From: Eumeta japonica
Lineage: Eukaryota > Arthropoda > Insecta > Lepidoptera > Psychidae
Length of the DNA stretch: 64,000 nucleotides
Direction of reading: 5' to 3'
Assembly: GCA_005406025.1 (NCBI GenBank)
Contig: BGZK01000538.1
Coordinates: forward strand, 124,001-188,000
Below are positions 39,401 through 50,099 of this stretch, piece by piece. A model generated the notes under the pieces. The model had not been told where the DNA came from. It was given only the letters and a program-made list of their open reading frames with translations, and searched no databases. The position numbers and the translations under genes are program-made. Every line of letters begins with the position of its first letter. Positions within the stretch are counted from its first letter, which is position 1.

Positions 39401-39900
39401 TATTTAATAGCACCTCCTTCAATGGTTCCTTTCTTATTTTATTTATTGTTATCATTAACATGTGACATAAAAGTTTATTGTAGTATGTACACAAATGGGA
39501 ACTAGGAGAGCGATGAGATTGACTGGCAAGCTAATAGCTCTTAAGTTAAGAAAATGTACATGCTAAACTGTCAAACTTAGTTCTATTTTGTCATATAAAC
39601 TTGAGTATGTCGTCAGTCATTGAACTACATAATAACATTACAGTTATATTGTCATTTAAACTTATATCATTATTATTGCTTACAACTAAAAAAAATATCT
39701 ATATAAAGTAATCCCTTGTAGGATAAAGATTAAGCTTAAAAGTGCATATTTAAGTAAAAAAACTAACAGAACCATAAAACTATGGAAGGATATTCCTATA
39801 TTAGTTTTATATTATAAGGTGTATTTTAACTTTTAAGCAATATCAAGAAGAATGGCATAATTTCATACATTAAGAGATTCTTTGAGGAATGTTCAGATCT
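36470..39900. other. Intergenic, convergent 3' ends of HDAC6 and PIGZ
   Basis: AT-rich, with poly-A/T runs and no convincing exon. It holds candidate poly(A) signals for both neighbours. On the minus strand TTTATT clusters near 39430-39445 could end PIGZ transcripts. Nothing else recognised. Confidence 0.5.
37688..37697 (+). terminator. Candidate HDAC6 poly(A) signal
   Basis: Two overlapping AATAAA hexamers followed within 40 nt by a GT-rich stretch (GGCGGTGATGTTTGTG). If used, the HDAC6 3'UTR would be 3 kb and include the nested transposons. Other weak signals nearer the stop are possible. Confidence 0.3.
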
Positions 39901-39933
39901 AGTAATGTAAATCACTATTATACTACTTTTTCA

Positions 39934-42052
39934 CTATGAGACAGATTTGCTAAAATTATATTTGTGTAAGGCGTTTACTCTATAAACTTTAAAACATAAA
40001 CGTTTCATATAGCAAGAGATTCTTTGAAATATATTCAAATCTACATTAGATGTTTGATTACGACTTATATGTATTGTTTCTTCTAGGCAATGTTGGTCAC
40101 GTCGCTGTGGAAATTTTGGCTGAGCTTCTGTGCAGAAATGGGGATAGAAGTTATATTCTTCTACTAATTCAAAGTAGAAGTAAACTTGTGCCGCATTCAT
40201 CACAGAGTCGTGCAGTGGGCACGGTGATGCTACATAGAACCTATATGGTTTTTTGTATTCGTGTAACAACATTTCAGCGTTTGTCAAAATTTCATCTATC
40301 TTGTAAAATAAGTCGTTTAGAGGCAAAGAGCCATATTTATATATGAAGGTTTGTGGTGTAAGTCTGTATTTATGTTTAGTGTTGTGACGTTGACGCACTA
40401 TGCTAGTGCTGTCTAACTGCAACAGATATGTGGGTACACTGTATGTGTGTGTTGTAATTACATGAGTGTGGACACCGTACGATGCTTTGATCTCATAATG
40501 GAGATTCTGTATGAACGGGTACACGCCACCCTGATGGATGAAGCCAAAAAAGATAGTCAGCAATCCATTGAGAGTATACCATGAGTAAAGCAAAATTTTT
40601 TTGAGCCTCTTTGAGTGCAATCCATCACTTTCATTGATCTGGAAATAATTTCCATACAAGTATACCAGAGGGAGAAGGACAGGAGTTATAAATCTTGCTT
40701 CTTGGTGTGGAAACATGGACAATAAAGCCATGGGTATGACTAAAGAAAATAACATTAGCCCGGTAATGCTTTGTATGCGAGGTAATTTACTGTATTGGCC
40801 TCGCAAAAATCTGAAAGTAAATAAACAATTTAGAACAAATCTGAAGGTCTATTTAATCATAATTATATAAAAGCACTATATATTAAGTTAAAAATTATAT
40901 GACACTAGTTATATTTAACTCTCTGATTATTCCTTACTTTACATACCTGTATAAGTTAATTGAAAGTGCTATGAAGGCAAAAACTCCCAATATGTTAAAG
41001 AGTAATGGAACGTTAACTGCAAGATGCATCCAGTGGGGATGTAGTCCATGATGTTTTAAATTCCTTTGATCTAAATTATACCTTACAAAGTTCAATGGAG
41101 TTACAACCCAATTGTCCCATGATATCTTCACAGATTCTATGTCAGCCATTGTCAAGTACCCATAATAACTTGAATCCACCAATATTAGAAACAAAACTGT
41201 AGGCATTCCACAAAGAATGAGCATGAAAATCCTATAGTGAAAATCTTTGAAACCTACTACCTTGGACCCCAGACCCCTGTGAAGCCAAAAAAAGATTGGC
41301 GGAAATGCAAACCCAACAAAAGTAGGCCTATTGAAAATGCCAATAACAGTTAATGTTGATATAATTAAAACATGATTTAGAGAATGCTCCGGTAAATGGC
41401 TTTTCAATTTAAATAACTTTACTTTTTCCACGGGTGTGGTTGCTTTTTTGTACTTGTCATTCAAAAATTCCTCATGGTATATTACTTTGTCAGATTTTGC
41501 CATACATTTTGCTACAAAGTATAATAGTAAAGAGAAGAATATGATTTCAAAAGTATTAGAAAAACCTCTGCATGCATAGACAAGAACAATGTATGAACTG
41601 GCAAATATTTTGAGGCGTCTCTTGAAATTCTGGCCATACAAAATGCAAATTTTGTATAAGCAATAATCATTAATTAAGGATAACAAACAAATAAAAAGTC
41701 TTGGTAGCACCAGAAGGTAATAGGGATTTCGTAAATCCAAACTGAAGTAATATTTTGTAAAAGGGTTTATTATATGTATCAAATGTAATGGTGGGCCAAA
41801 AATTATTTTGGGTACAAATATATTGCGAATGGGAAATTTTGGGTTGAATTCCCAAGTTTTTGCTACGTCTATAGTGAAGATGTCACCAGCGATAACTTCA
41901 ACATTTTGAAAATATTCATCTGGGTGTATGTAACCCGTTTGGGGTAAAGCAGTTAATAAAAAACGTAAGCCGACTAAAAGCCAGTACGATAGCGGTGGTA
42001 CATTTGCATTTTTTAGGGTTATCGCTTGAAAAATATCACTTCTTAAAAACAT
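39934..42052 (-). CDS. PIGZ: GPI mannosyltransferase 4 (GT22 family)
   Basis: ER membrane enzyme that adds the fourth, side-branch mannose to GPI-anchor precursors using dolichol-phosphate mannose. Two exons, 40947-42052 and 39934-40810, join in phase (AG + A gives Arg); 660 aa. Seen: PQTGYIHPDEYFQ (the GT22 lumenal loop with its acidic pair) near residue 40, WEFNP, RGFSNTFE, FNRPTF, TPLNFVRYNLD, HPHWMHLAVN, then in exon 2 FPHQEARF and FGFIHQGGVYP. These match human PIGZ closely. Many hydrophobic segments are consistent with a multipass protein. The C-terminal tail is longer than in human (579 aa). Start: ATG at 42052-42050. The frame stays open upstream to an AG at 42110, so an extra 5' exon is possible. 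Confidence 0.93.
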
Positions 42053-42109
42053 TATTCCGATTGCCCTGATGAAATTCACAATTCTAGTTGGGGACGGAAT
42101 AAGGTTAAT

Positions 42110-42768
42110 CTGTTAACATAATTTATAGGTAATTTCCAACACATCTGTAAATATATTTGCAAAACCGTCGTTTGAACAGTTTTACAATTCGTGACAGGGT
42201 TAGGATCAAATTGACGTTTTGACAATAATGACCACAGAACAGTAATAAACAAAAATTGAGAAGTCTAACTACGTATTCTTATTTTCACTATGTTCCGTTG
42301 AGGACTCACAACAATCATATTTGCGACCGCGGTTTTTTCCGTCCCACATGTTTGCTAGCGGTACAATAATTCTCAGTGGTACAATTATGAACCTAAGTGG
42401 AATAGATCATTGACTGATCTAATCCGTTGATGTAAACATTAAAAATGGCAAGCTTGAAATAAATCAAAAACTTTTTTAAGTTTTTGATAAGTCTTACAAA
42501 TTACAACGTAATCTTTTTAGATTATGTTATAATTTGTAAGACTTTTTAACATACTTTAATATTTTTTTTATCAACTCTATGTATATTAAACAAAATATAC
42601 TATTGACTTTTTATTTTAATAGTTAGGTGATATTAGACAGATGTGAAAAAATGTACAGATGACTGTTAAATATGCACTAAAATTATTTAACTTAATTGTA
42701 CTTACCTGTAGCCGCACGTCGAGCATAACAAAAGGTTCCACTAAAATGAATAATTTTTCTGTCGCCAT
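42110..42768 (-). other. Possible extra 5' exon and intron of PIGZ
   Basis: On the minus strand an ATG in good context (AAAGATGG, 42768-42766) opens 21 codons (MATEKLFILVEPFVMLDVRL plus Gln) ending at a donor CAG/GTAAGT (42706). An AG at 42110-42111 would join it in phase to PIGZ, adding about 40 residues before the Met at 42052. Alternatively it is a 5'UTR exon with an upstream ORF, or the first exon of another gene. Confidence 0.3.
42489..42544. repeat. 26-bp inverted repeat (hairpin)
   Basis: Arms 42489-42514 and 42519-42544 (AAGTCTTACAAATTACAACG and its partner) pair with two mismatches around a TTTT loop. Possibly a palindromic MITE; it lies inside the putative PIGZ 5' intron. Confidence 0.8.
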
Positions 42769-43097
42769 CTTTAACTTTTGAAAATAGCGCCAAGTTTCTC
42801 AACGCCCACTTCGACCCGTCTGAACAGATGCGTCGTTGTGAGTTCGGCATGAGCGGCACCACCGATAATACTGATCTTGGCGTGAGCGAAAATAATGACG
42901 TAATGAGTGACGTTTTTACTGCGATCTTAACGACCGCGGTCGTGATGTGCAACAGCTGAAGGATTATTTTGATCGTTGTGAGCGCTTAGTGGAACGCACT
43001 GTATGAATCAGATACCTCAAAACTTTGAAAAAATAATAAATAACTGTATGTTTTAAAAAGAATTTAAAGATTACTAACTTAATGGATTCAAATCTAA

Positions 43098-43410
43098 TGC
43101 ATGTGGCAGAGCCATGCCGTGGTCAACTTGACTACAACACAAAAATGAAGTCATTCGACTTTTGAGATATCTCACTCTTCCAAAAATCAGACGTGAAGTA
43201 ACAGCTTTCGTTGTTTTATTTCATCCAGTGAAAGAGAGGTCTGGCGGCCTATTACTTTTCATCATTTTATTTCGCATCCATCACTCCACTCTCCTCCACC
43301 ACGTATACTAATCCTACCCAAGAGGCGGGCAGCGCACTGGTGATTCATCTAGAATTGCGGGCGTCCATGGGCTGACTCTGGTAACTCGCATGCTCATTTG
43401 TCCCTCAAGA
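43098..43410 (-). repeat. Dispersed repeat family R1, copy 3 (inverted)
   Basis: The reverse complement is collinear with 12015-12365. Shared landmarks here are GTGGCAGAGCCAT, AACTTG, CACAAAAATGA, CCAGTGA.AGAG, CCCAAGA and TCCATGGGC. GC-richer than its surroundings. Confidence 0.6.
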
Positions 43411-43414
43411 AAGC

Positions 43415-44990
43415 TAATCTGAAAAAGGTTTTATAACGGTTTAACAGTAAATTACGAAAAGATAGTATTTTTGGTAGGTTTTTAAGTTTAAAATACCAAT
43501 AGATATCACTTCCAAAATAAATGCCAAACTGCTCCTTTTTTCCATAAAGACATTGGAAATAATTAATGATTGTTTAATAATCGCTTCAATATGTAGGTAA
43601 CATTACTGTGTCACCTATTTTTCCTATTTGAGTGCCGAATTCATAGAAAATTTGCAAGAATCGAATATTTGCTGTGTTCTGAGTGTAATCATATAATTAA
43701 AGCCCTTCACTAAGTGATACACATAAAAACAGTTTCCTTATTACACATTGCTTGTCGTGTTTGAATGTCGTAACGGCGTTCATAAAAGTCGAGCGGTTCA
43801 CAAAATAATTTTTAATATCTGTTTATATCTATGGATGTCTTTATAATAAAGGTATTTCTGGAAATAATGAAAAAAATGGTGCATGTCAGTTCTTCTACGC
43901 GATAAAATTTTATTAATATATTCCAAGATATTTCATATATTAAATTCGATTCCATAAAATGAGAAACCTAAGCTAAGCTTAAGGTTATTGAATTTATCCG
44001 ATTATTAATAGTTCAATACTCTTCGTCAACCTGTACATTATAATGTTTTTAAAAATATATTATATAAATCACATTAGTTAAAAAGACTTTGAAACTTCAA
44101 CACTTCATATCAAATGATTAATAACAATAGCAGTGATGTCCATATGTATCGAAAGCTTAACTAGTATACGATTAAAAACATCTATAAATCAGTAATGGAA
44201 GAAAAATATTTACGTTCAATATAAGGTACTTGATATATGTTAATAATATATATATATATATATATACGACAGACCGTATAGACCACATTAATTTCATCAT
44301 TTTTCTTGATGCAATTTGTCATTGGATACCGATAGTAGTATTGTAATAGTAGTCTTACGATATTGTAATAGTAGCAATAATAGTAGCAGTCTACATCTTT
44401 TTTTCTAGAATTAAATTGAATCAAATCAAAACTATCTTCACTTTATAAATACAATAATTACATTTGAAATAAGTCATTATTGTAAAGCCGTAAAAGCCAT
44501 GCTCTTCGAAATTAAAATTTATATTTATTATATTGTTACCATTTACGATGCTAAATTTTGCGAGATACACGTTGATATTGTATCAATTTTTGACAATCCA
44601 CGCGACGTATAGCGCAATCTATAATGAGGGACCTTTAAATCGCGTGATCTAAAAATACACGAAACAAAGTTCGCAGTCGGCAATATTACGTACTCTGTGA
44701 TATAATTTATAACATATTACATTACTTTATAGCATTAACTATGCAAAGATCGGATTTTACGATTTCTTCTAGAAAAGTTGTTCTACAACTTATCGAAGAC
44801 ATATTACTTAAGATTGCCTTAGATTCTTTTAGAATATTAGAAATTCACTAATATACCTAAAAGGAGGTTTCGCGTTTGCTATTGCAAATGCAAATTTGTT
44901 TTAGTTATTACTAGAACAAATTAAAGTGTTTTACTATTATGTTTTTCACTGAAACTATTAATAAATACGTGCACTACAAAGCCTTTTTTT
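43415..44990. other. AT-rich intergenic stretch
   Basis: No gene seen. It includes a short (AT)n tract near 44245-44267 and a TAGTAG-rich run near 44335-44395. Open frames are short and match no family. Confidence 0.5.
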
Positions 44991-44999
44991 TTTGTATTT

Positions 45000-45715
45000 C
45001 TCCCCGTGCGAAGGGGAAAGAGGGCAAAAACCTAATCTATTATCGTGTGCAATAGATTATATATAGATAACGCTTGTAAAAGCGTGTAGTGGAGGAGGTG
45101 GCAAAAAACTACGAAAGGCGGTTATAAATTTAACGGTTCTGGTTGAGGGCTTTAGGCCCTTAAATCACTGAATTTAAATTACAATTCAAAAATGACCTAT
45201 AACCGTTACATAAAAACTTAAAGTTATATAACTGAATTAAATTCAGTTTCACCGCTAACCATGACGCTGAGAAAGTCCGTCCCCAAAGACTGCTGCTGGT
45301 CAACATGCGGTCGCCCTCACATAGTCAATGGTAAACCATTTATGCGTATAAAACATACGAAATAACTAATATAACGATCGGTATTTGAGCGTGAACCTGT
45401 GGGAGCACTCCCTAGGCGCAGAAATCGTGCGCAAGCTCGGCGTGCAGACGGTGCGGTAAACCGGAGCGTATCACCGGGACGAACGCAAATGTGGCACAAC
45501 TGTTGCCACGCGATGGACACTGCGCGGCACCACAGTCACATATTAATACACGCGTGGAGCCCGACACTCTGGAACGCGGCTCGGACGAACACTGATACAA
45601 AGTAATACACTAAACTAAACGGGCGGTCCAGGGGACTAGACCGAAGGCAACCGATCGCAACGGCGGAACAACCGGAACTGACTGACTTGACTCACTACGA
45701 AGCCACACTGCTTTT
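45000..45715. other. Unclassified GC-rich segment
   Basis: About 700 bp much richer in GC and CG than its flanks. The left part has the inverted pair GCGGTTATA (about 45118) and TATAACCG (about 45200), and a palindrome GGGCTTTAGGCCC. The right part (45375-45715) has overlapping short frames on both strands with no recognised motif. It could be a promoter with first exon, or part of a mobile element. Confidence 0.3.
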
Positions 45716-46615
45716 TTTTTTACATATGAGTAAATGAAAACAATCCAATTATTGCTTTCTTTTCATATCAAAAATTTTCATACGTGGAATCCAAAAAAAA
45801 AAATTTAAATGGAATTGTATCTTCGGTAACGTATGAATATAGTCGATCATGCTTTAGTAATTAAAGGAATTCACTGAATTCCGCAGTCTGAGGCGCATTT
45901 CGTTTCATGTGCGTCAGTGTGCCAACGGCCGCGAAAGGGTGAATTCTTGAAAACGTCTGTACTGATTTGCCTGATATATTTTTCTGTTGTGTTCGTAATT
46001 ATTAGGAAAAGGTTTCGGAATCCTAAGGTTCCGCGATACCCCTGTAGGGGTTCCGCAAGAATTTAGAAAAAATCAAAACACCTCTTTCTGATCAAACGTT
46101 TGGACTCCGCTCGCCACGCATATATTTGTGAGCGCGCAGTTCCTTTGATAAAAGCCGTCTCTGAATTGGACGCTATAGTTGTGAACAAGCGACTTTCAGC
46201 TCTAACTTCAAAAGCATAAAGTCGAGATTGTTTACAATGCATATTTTGTATTTCTATTTTTATTTCCGCTTTTTGTTTATCAAAGGCGCCAATTCGGGTA
46301 TTTTTGAAATTATTCGAGGTCCAGTCTAGGACTAAGTATAAAAGCGACGATCGCGCGTCGCGCCTCGTCAGTCAGTTGATGATTAACGTTCGGAGCGATA
46401 AGTTCCTACCTACCTACTTACAAGCTGGCTAGTGAATTGCGGAGTTTAAACGTGATATGAAACTAGTGTTTATTGTTCTATTGCCTGCTGTATTCAGATT
46501 GTATCAGTTTTGGACATTTATTTGGACTAAACTTAGTGTCTCATATGCAGTAATGTTTATGCATTATTTTAACCCCACCATCCTGACGTGTAACATTACT
46601 TATTAATATAGAAGA

Positions 46616-49046
46616 ATGGAACGTTGGCTTAAGGCGTTACGTGTTGCAACATCTTCTAATAACGCTGAATGTTCAAAAGCAGTACGCGCGGAGAATACAC
46701 CCAGTGAACACATTTACATAAAATTTACATCATTATGACATCATGTTATGTCATGATTTACGTAAAATCTAAGTCACATATGAGTCATTATTTCATACCT
46801 CCTGATGTAATAATGACATCAGACTGACGTCAGATAAGTAATAATCATGTCAAATGGACATCGTATTTACATCATAGTTTTACGTAACAGCTTGACGTCA
46901 GGAGGTATGAAATAATGACTTATATGTGACTTAGATATTACGTAAATCATGACATAACATGATGTCATACTGGTGTCAATTTTATGTAAATGTGTTCACT
47001 GGGCAGCAATTACCGATCCAGACGATGATGCCACGACGTCAAGCTCCACGGTTTCAAAGACGAAAAAAAGGAAGTATGATAAATCATATATCAGTTTCCG
47101 ATTTGTTGATTCCAACGGCTCACCTCCCTGCATGCTATGTAGTAAACTGCTTCCTAATAGTTCCAAATTGCACCGATATTTCGGAACTGTACACCCCGAG
47201 TCTAAAAACAAGAATAAAGAATTTTTTGTTCGTAAAAAAGAACAGTTATTGGAAAGTCAAAAGAATATGATGCATGTAACACAAACTATCAATGAAAAGG
47301 CCACGGAGGCACCATATTTAGTTAGCTATCGCAGTGCACAAGCAGGTGAAGCGCACGCTATCGCTGAGAATATAATAAAGCCATGTGTGTTAGCCATAAC
47401 TAAATGTATGCTCGATGAAAAATCTGCAAGCATCTTTCTACTGTGCCGCTATCAAACGATACTGTTTCACGGCGAATCCATGATCTGGCAAGCTACGTCA
47501 AACAAGAACTAGTTACACGTCTACAAAAAACACGATTCGCCTTGCAAATGGATGAGTCAACTGATGTCGCTGGTCTGGCTATCTTGCTGGTTATCGTGAG
47601 TTATCCATATGAAAGTTCTTTTGAAGAAGAAATGTTTATGTGTTCACCGCTGCCCACAAACACTACCGGGGAAGAAATTTTTAATAAAATAAATATATTT
47701 TTTAAAGAAATTAATCTCAGTTGGAACGATTGCATTGACATTTGTACAGATGGGGTCAAGGCGATGACAGGTAAAACAGCAGGAGTAGTGTCACAAATAA
47801 AAAATAAAACGCCTAATTGTAGTTCCAGTCATTGTATTCTGCAGAGACAAGCACTTGCGATGAAGAAAATGCCGTCAAATTTAAAATTAGTTATGATGAA
47901 GCGGTAAAAATAATTAATTTTATCAAATCGCGACCACTACAATCCCGATCGTTCTCCTTATTGTGTGAAGATTACGGCAGAAAACATAAAACACTGCTGC
48001 TCCACACAGAAGTGCGATGGCTGTCTTGGGGTAAAACTTTAACAAGGCTATTTGAACTTAGAGCCCAGTTACAAATGTTTCTTTCAGCAAATATTTCTTT
48101 TAATTTGAAAGACCGTTTGTATGATAAAACTTGGTTGTTCCGATTGTCTTTTATAGCGGATATTTTTCAAAAACTGAACGAATTGAATTTATCATTGCAA
48201 GGTAAACAGACAACAGTGTTCCAGGCCTTTAACAAAATAACTGCCTTCAAAAGAAAATTAGATTTTTGGATTATTTGCGTTGGTAAGAGAGAAATAGAAA
48301 GCTTTACGTCACTCAGTGAGTTTGTTAGCGATAACAACTCAGAAATGTTTCAAGATAATGTGTTTGAAGAATTGGTCCAATATCTCACTTCGATGCGCGC
48401 ATCTTTAGAAAAGTATTTTCCCGAAGAACAGAATACAAAAATGAAACTTAATTCACGAATTCATAATCCTTTTTTACACAACTTGCAAAGTCCCAAATTT
48501 GTGTGTCAAACGAGACACATGAATCTCTTTTAGAAATGTCATCTGACACAAATATGGAGTCACTGTTCAAAACGACGCCTCTCAACGTTTTTTGGTGCAG
48601 AATCCATGATGAATATCCAATGCTTGGCAAAATGGCTCTAAATATTCTTCTCGCGTTCCCAACAACATATCTGTGCGAAACAGGATTCTCAACCTATGCA
48701 GCCACGAAAATAAAATATCGCAATAGACTGGACGCCGAACCTGATATGAGACTTCAATTGTCTTCTATCAAACCTGACATCAACCAATTGATGAAAAATA
48801 AAAAACAGTTTCATATCTCCCATTACTTATTTTTTTCTTTTTTATTATCTTCTAATAATGTACTTGCCATGAGGTAAAATAAGTAATAATTAGTTATAAG
48901 TAATAAGTAATAACTGTTACATTGTACTTTTATTATGCTTATTAATAAAGAATACACTTTCAAAGAATATTCTTTTATTGTAGAATTCCGTCAATTATTT
49001 TGCTTTTCAAAAGGGTTCCATCACCAAAAAAGTTTAAAAACCGCTG
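46616..49046 (+). pseudogene. Broken hAT-type transposase gene (ZBED5-like)
   Basis: Coding blocks collinear with ZBED5/hAT-like proteins. 46616-46699: start (MERWLKALRV). 47010-47430: BED finger (CMLC, LHRYFGTVHP) and linker. 47443-47880: VPLSNDTVSRRIHD and MDESTDV, with the catalytic-type DES and the CTDG block. 47890-48520: DEAVKIINFIKSRPL, TEVRWLSWGK. 48503-48877: C-terminal dimerisation region (YLCETGFS). Joining them needs frameshifts near 47430, 47885 and 48525, and a MITE sits between the first two blocks, so it is dead. The right end is a hAT-type terminal sequence: reverse complement CAGCGGTTTTTAAACTTTTT, ending at 49046. The left end was not located. Confidence 0.85.
46700..47003. 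mobile_element. 304-bp fold-back MITE
   Basis: The ends CCCAGTGAACACATTTACAT and the exact inverse ATGTAAATGTGTTCACTGGG are perfect. Imperfect complementarity continues inward for over 100 bp on each side (TGACATCATGTTATGTCATG, GACTTAGATATTACGTAAATC), making an almost full-length palindrome. It interrupts the hAT transposase reading frame. A clear target duplication is not visible, so the superfamily is left open. Confidence 0.85.
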
Positions 49047-49190
49047 GCATAATGAATTAATTTTCTTATATAAGCCTAAAGCCTTTAACATATTCTTCTC
49101 TATGGTTAACCATGAGATTTTCATCTTTATTATTGACAGATTATCTGTCAAATTATATTGTTTCAGATTTTTGACTTTTTGGTGAAATTC

Positions 49191-49198
49191 GCGGGAAA
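49191..49198 (+). promoter_or_regulatory. E2F-type site upstream of Rev7
   Basis: GCGGGAAA within TTCGCGGGAAA, 52 nt before the Rev7 start codon. It matches the classical E2F consensus, plausible for a replication/checkpoint gene. It lies 145 bp from the right end of the dead hAT element. Confidence 0.45.
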
Positions 49199-49249
49199 TA
49201 CGCTAATGTGATAATAGTAAAAGTAATACATTTGCGAGTTTATTTTGGC

Positions 49250-49828
49250 ATGGATCAGTGTTTGATTGATGTCACTGTTGAATTTTTAACAGTAGCTTTT
49301 CATAGTATATTGTATTATTCAGATCTTTATCCTAAAAGTATTTTTGAAGCCAGGAAAAAATATAATTTGGCCGTACATTGCTCAGTGCATCCAGAAATAA
49401 ATAAATATATTGAATTATGCCTTAGAGGGATAACAGAATGTTTGAAATCTGAACAGCTTAGTCGTTTAGAATTCGCTCTTACAGACAATGACTATAATCC
49501 TGTGTTAAAATTTATTTTTGACTTTAGTAAAATACAACGGTATAATCAGACAATTGATCCCTATTTAGTGGAATGTGAACAAAATATTAGAGCGTTTTGT
49601 CTTAATTTGTCGTCTAATTCCCATTATTTTGACAAAGTTCCTGAAAATGGTAGCTTTACTATTTTCTTACATACTACAGAAGCAACAGCAGTGTCTTTAG
49701 CTGGAAATCCAGAATTAGAGGAGTTTCCACTTGTTGAAACAAAAAATACAACTACTATGACTCAAATTATTCCCCTGAAAACTTTTTCAATTGTAAATTA
49801 TCAACTTGAAACATACATGGAACTATGA
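49250..49828 (+). CDS. MAD2L2: Rev7 / MAD2L2, HORMA-domain protein
   Basis: Accessory subunit of DNA polymerase zeta that bridges Rev3 and Rev1 in translesion synthesis; in vertebrates it also acts in shieldin and the anaphase-promoting complex. A single exon of 192 aa (human 211), HORMA fold throughout. Matching blocks are VEFLTVAFHSILYYSDLYP, FEARKKYN, HPEINKYI, LKFIFDF, FTIFLHT.EA and the C-terminal IIPLKTF (safety-belt region). The start MDQC is the first ATG after a run without conserved sequence. The short C-terminal tail ends at MEL. Transcript ends are probably at AATAAA 50061-50066. The upstream neighbour is a transposon relic in the same orientation. Confidence 0.93.
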   Translation: MDQCLIDVTVEFLTVAFHSILYYSDLYPKSIFEARKKYNLAVHCSVHPEINKYIELCLRGITECLKSEQLSRLEFALTDNDYNPVLKFIFDFSKIQRYNQTIDPYLVECEQNIRAFCLNLSSNSHYFDKVPENGSFTIFLHTTEATAVSLAGNPELEEFPLVETKNTTTMTQIIPLKTFSIVNYQLETYMEL

Positions 49829-50060
49829 CAATGTCAATAGATTATATTATAAGATTAAAATAAATTGCCATTGCTTTTATCACAATAAATATTAATAATT
49901 TATGATTTTCATAAATATTAGCTTCATAATTTCTATCTATAATCACTATTTGCAATTTTTAGTGCTTGTTTAATTTTTGTTGATAATACATATGTGTTGT
50001 TGAATTTTCATTACTATTTACATCATTTTAATATTCCCATATACTTGATGATTATTTACT

Positions 50061-50066
50061 AATAAA
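50061..50066 (+). terminator. Candidate Rev7 poly(A) signal
   Basis: AATAAA 233 nt after the Rev7 stop, followed by TGTTTATTGTAA and GT-rich sequence. Earlier AATAAA hexamers near 49857 and 49883 are alternatives. Confidence 0.45.
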
Positions 50067-50099
50067 AATGTTTATTGTAATATAACACTGGTTCATGTA

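Noticed and set aside
42692..42952. 86-codon minus-strand ORF
   Set aside because: No family resemblance. The overlapping frame with a good ATG and donor (42706-42768) is the better candidate in this patch.
46959..47270. ORF spanning the MITE end and transposase start
   Set aside because: It is a frame shadow created by the MITE insertion; the real BED-finger frame is the neighbouring one.
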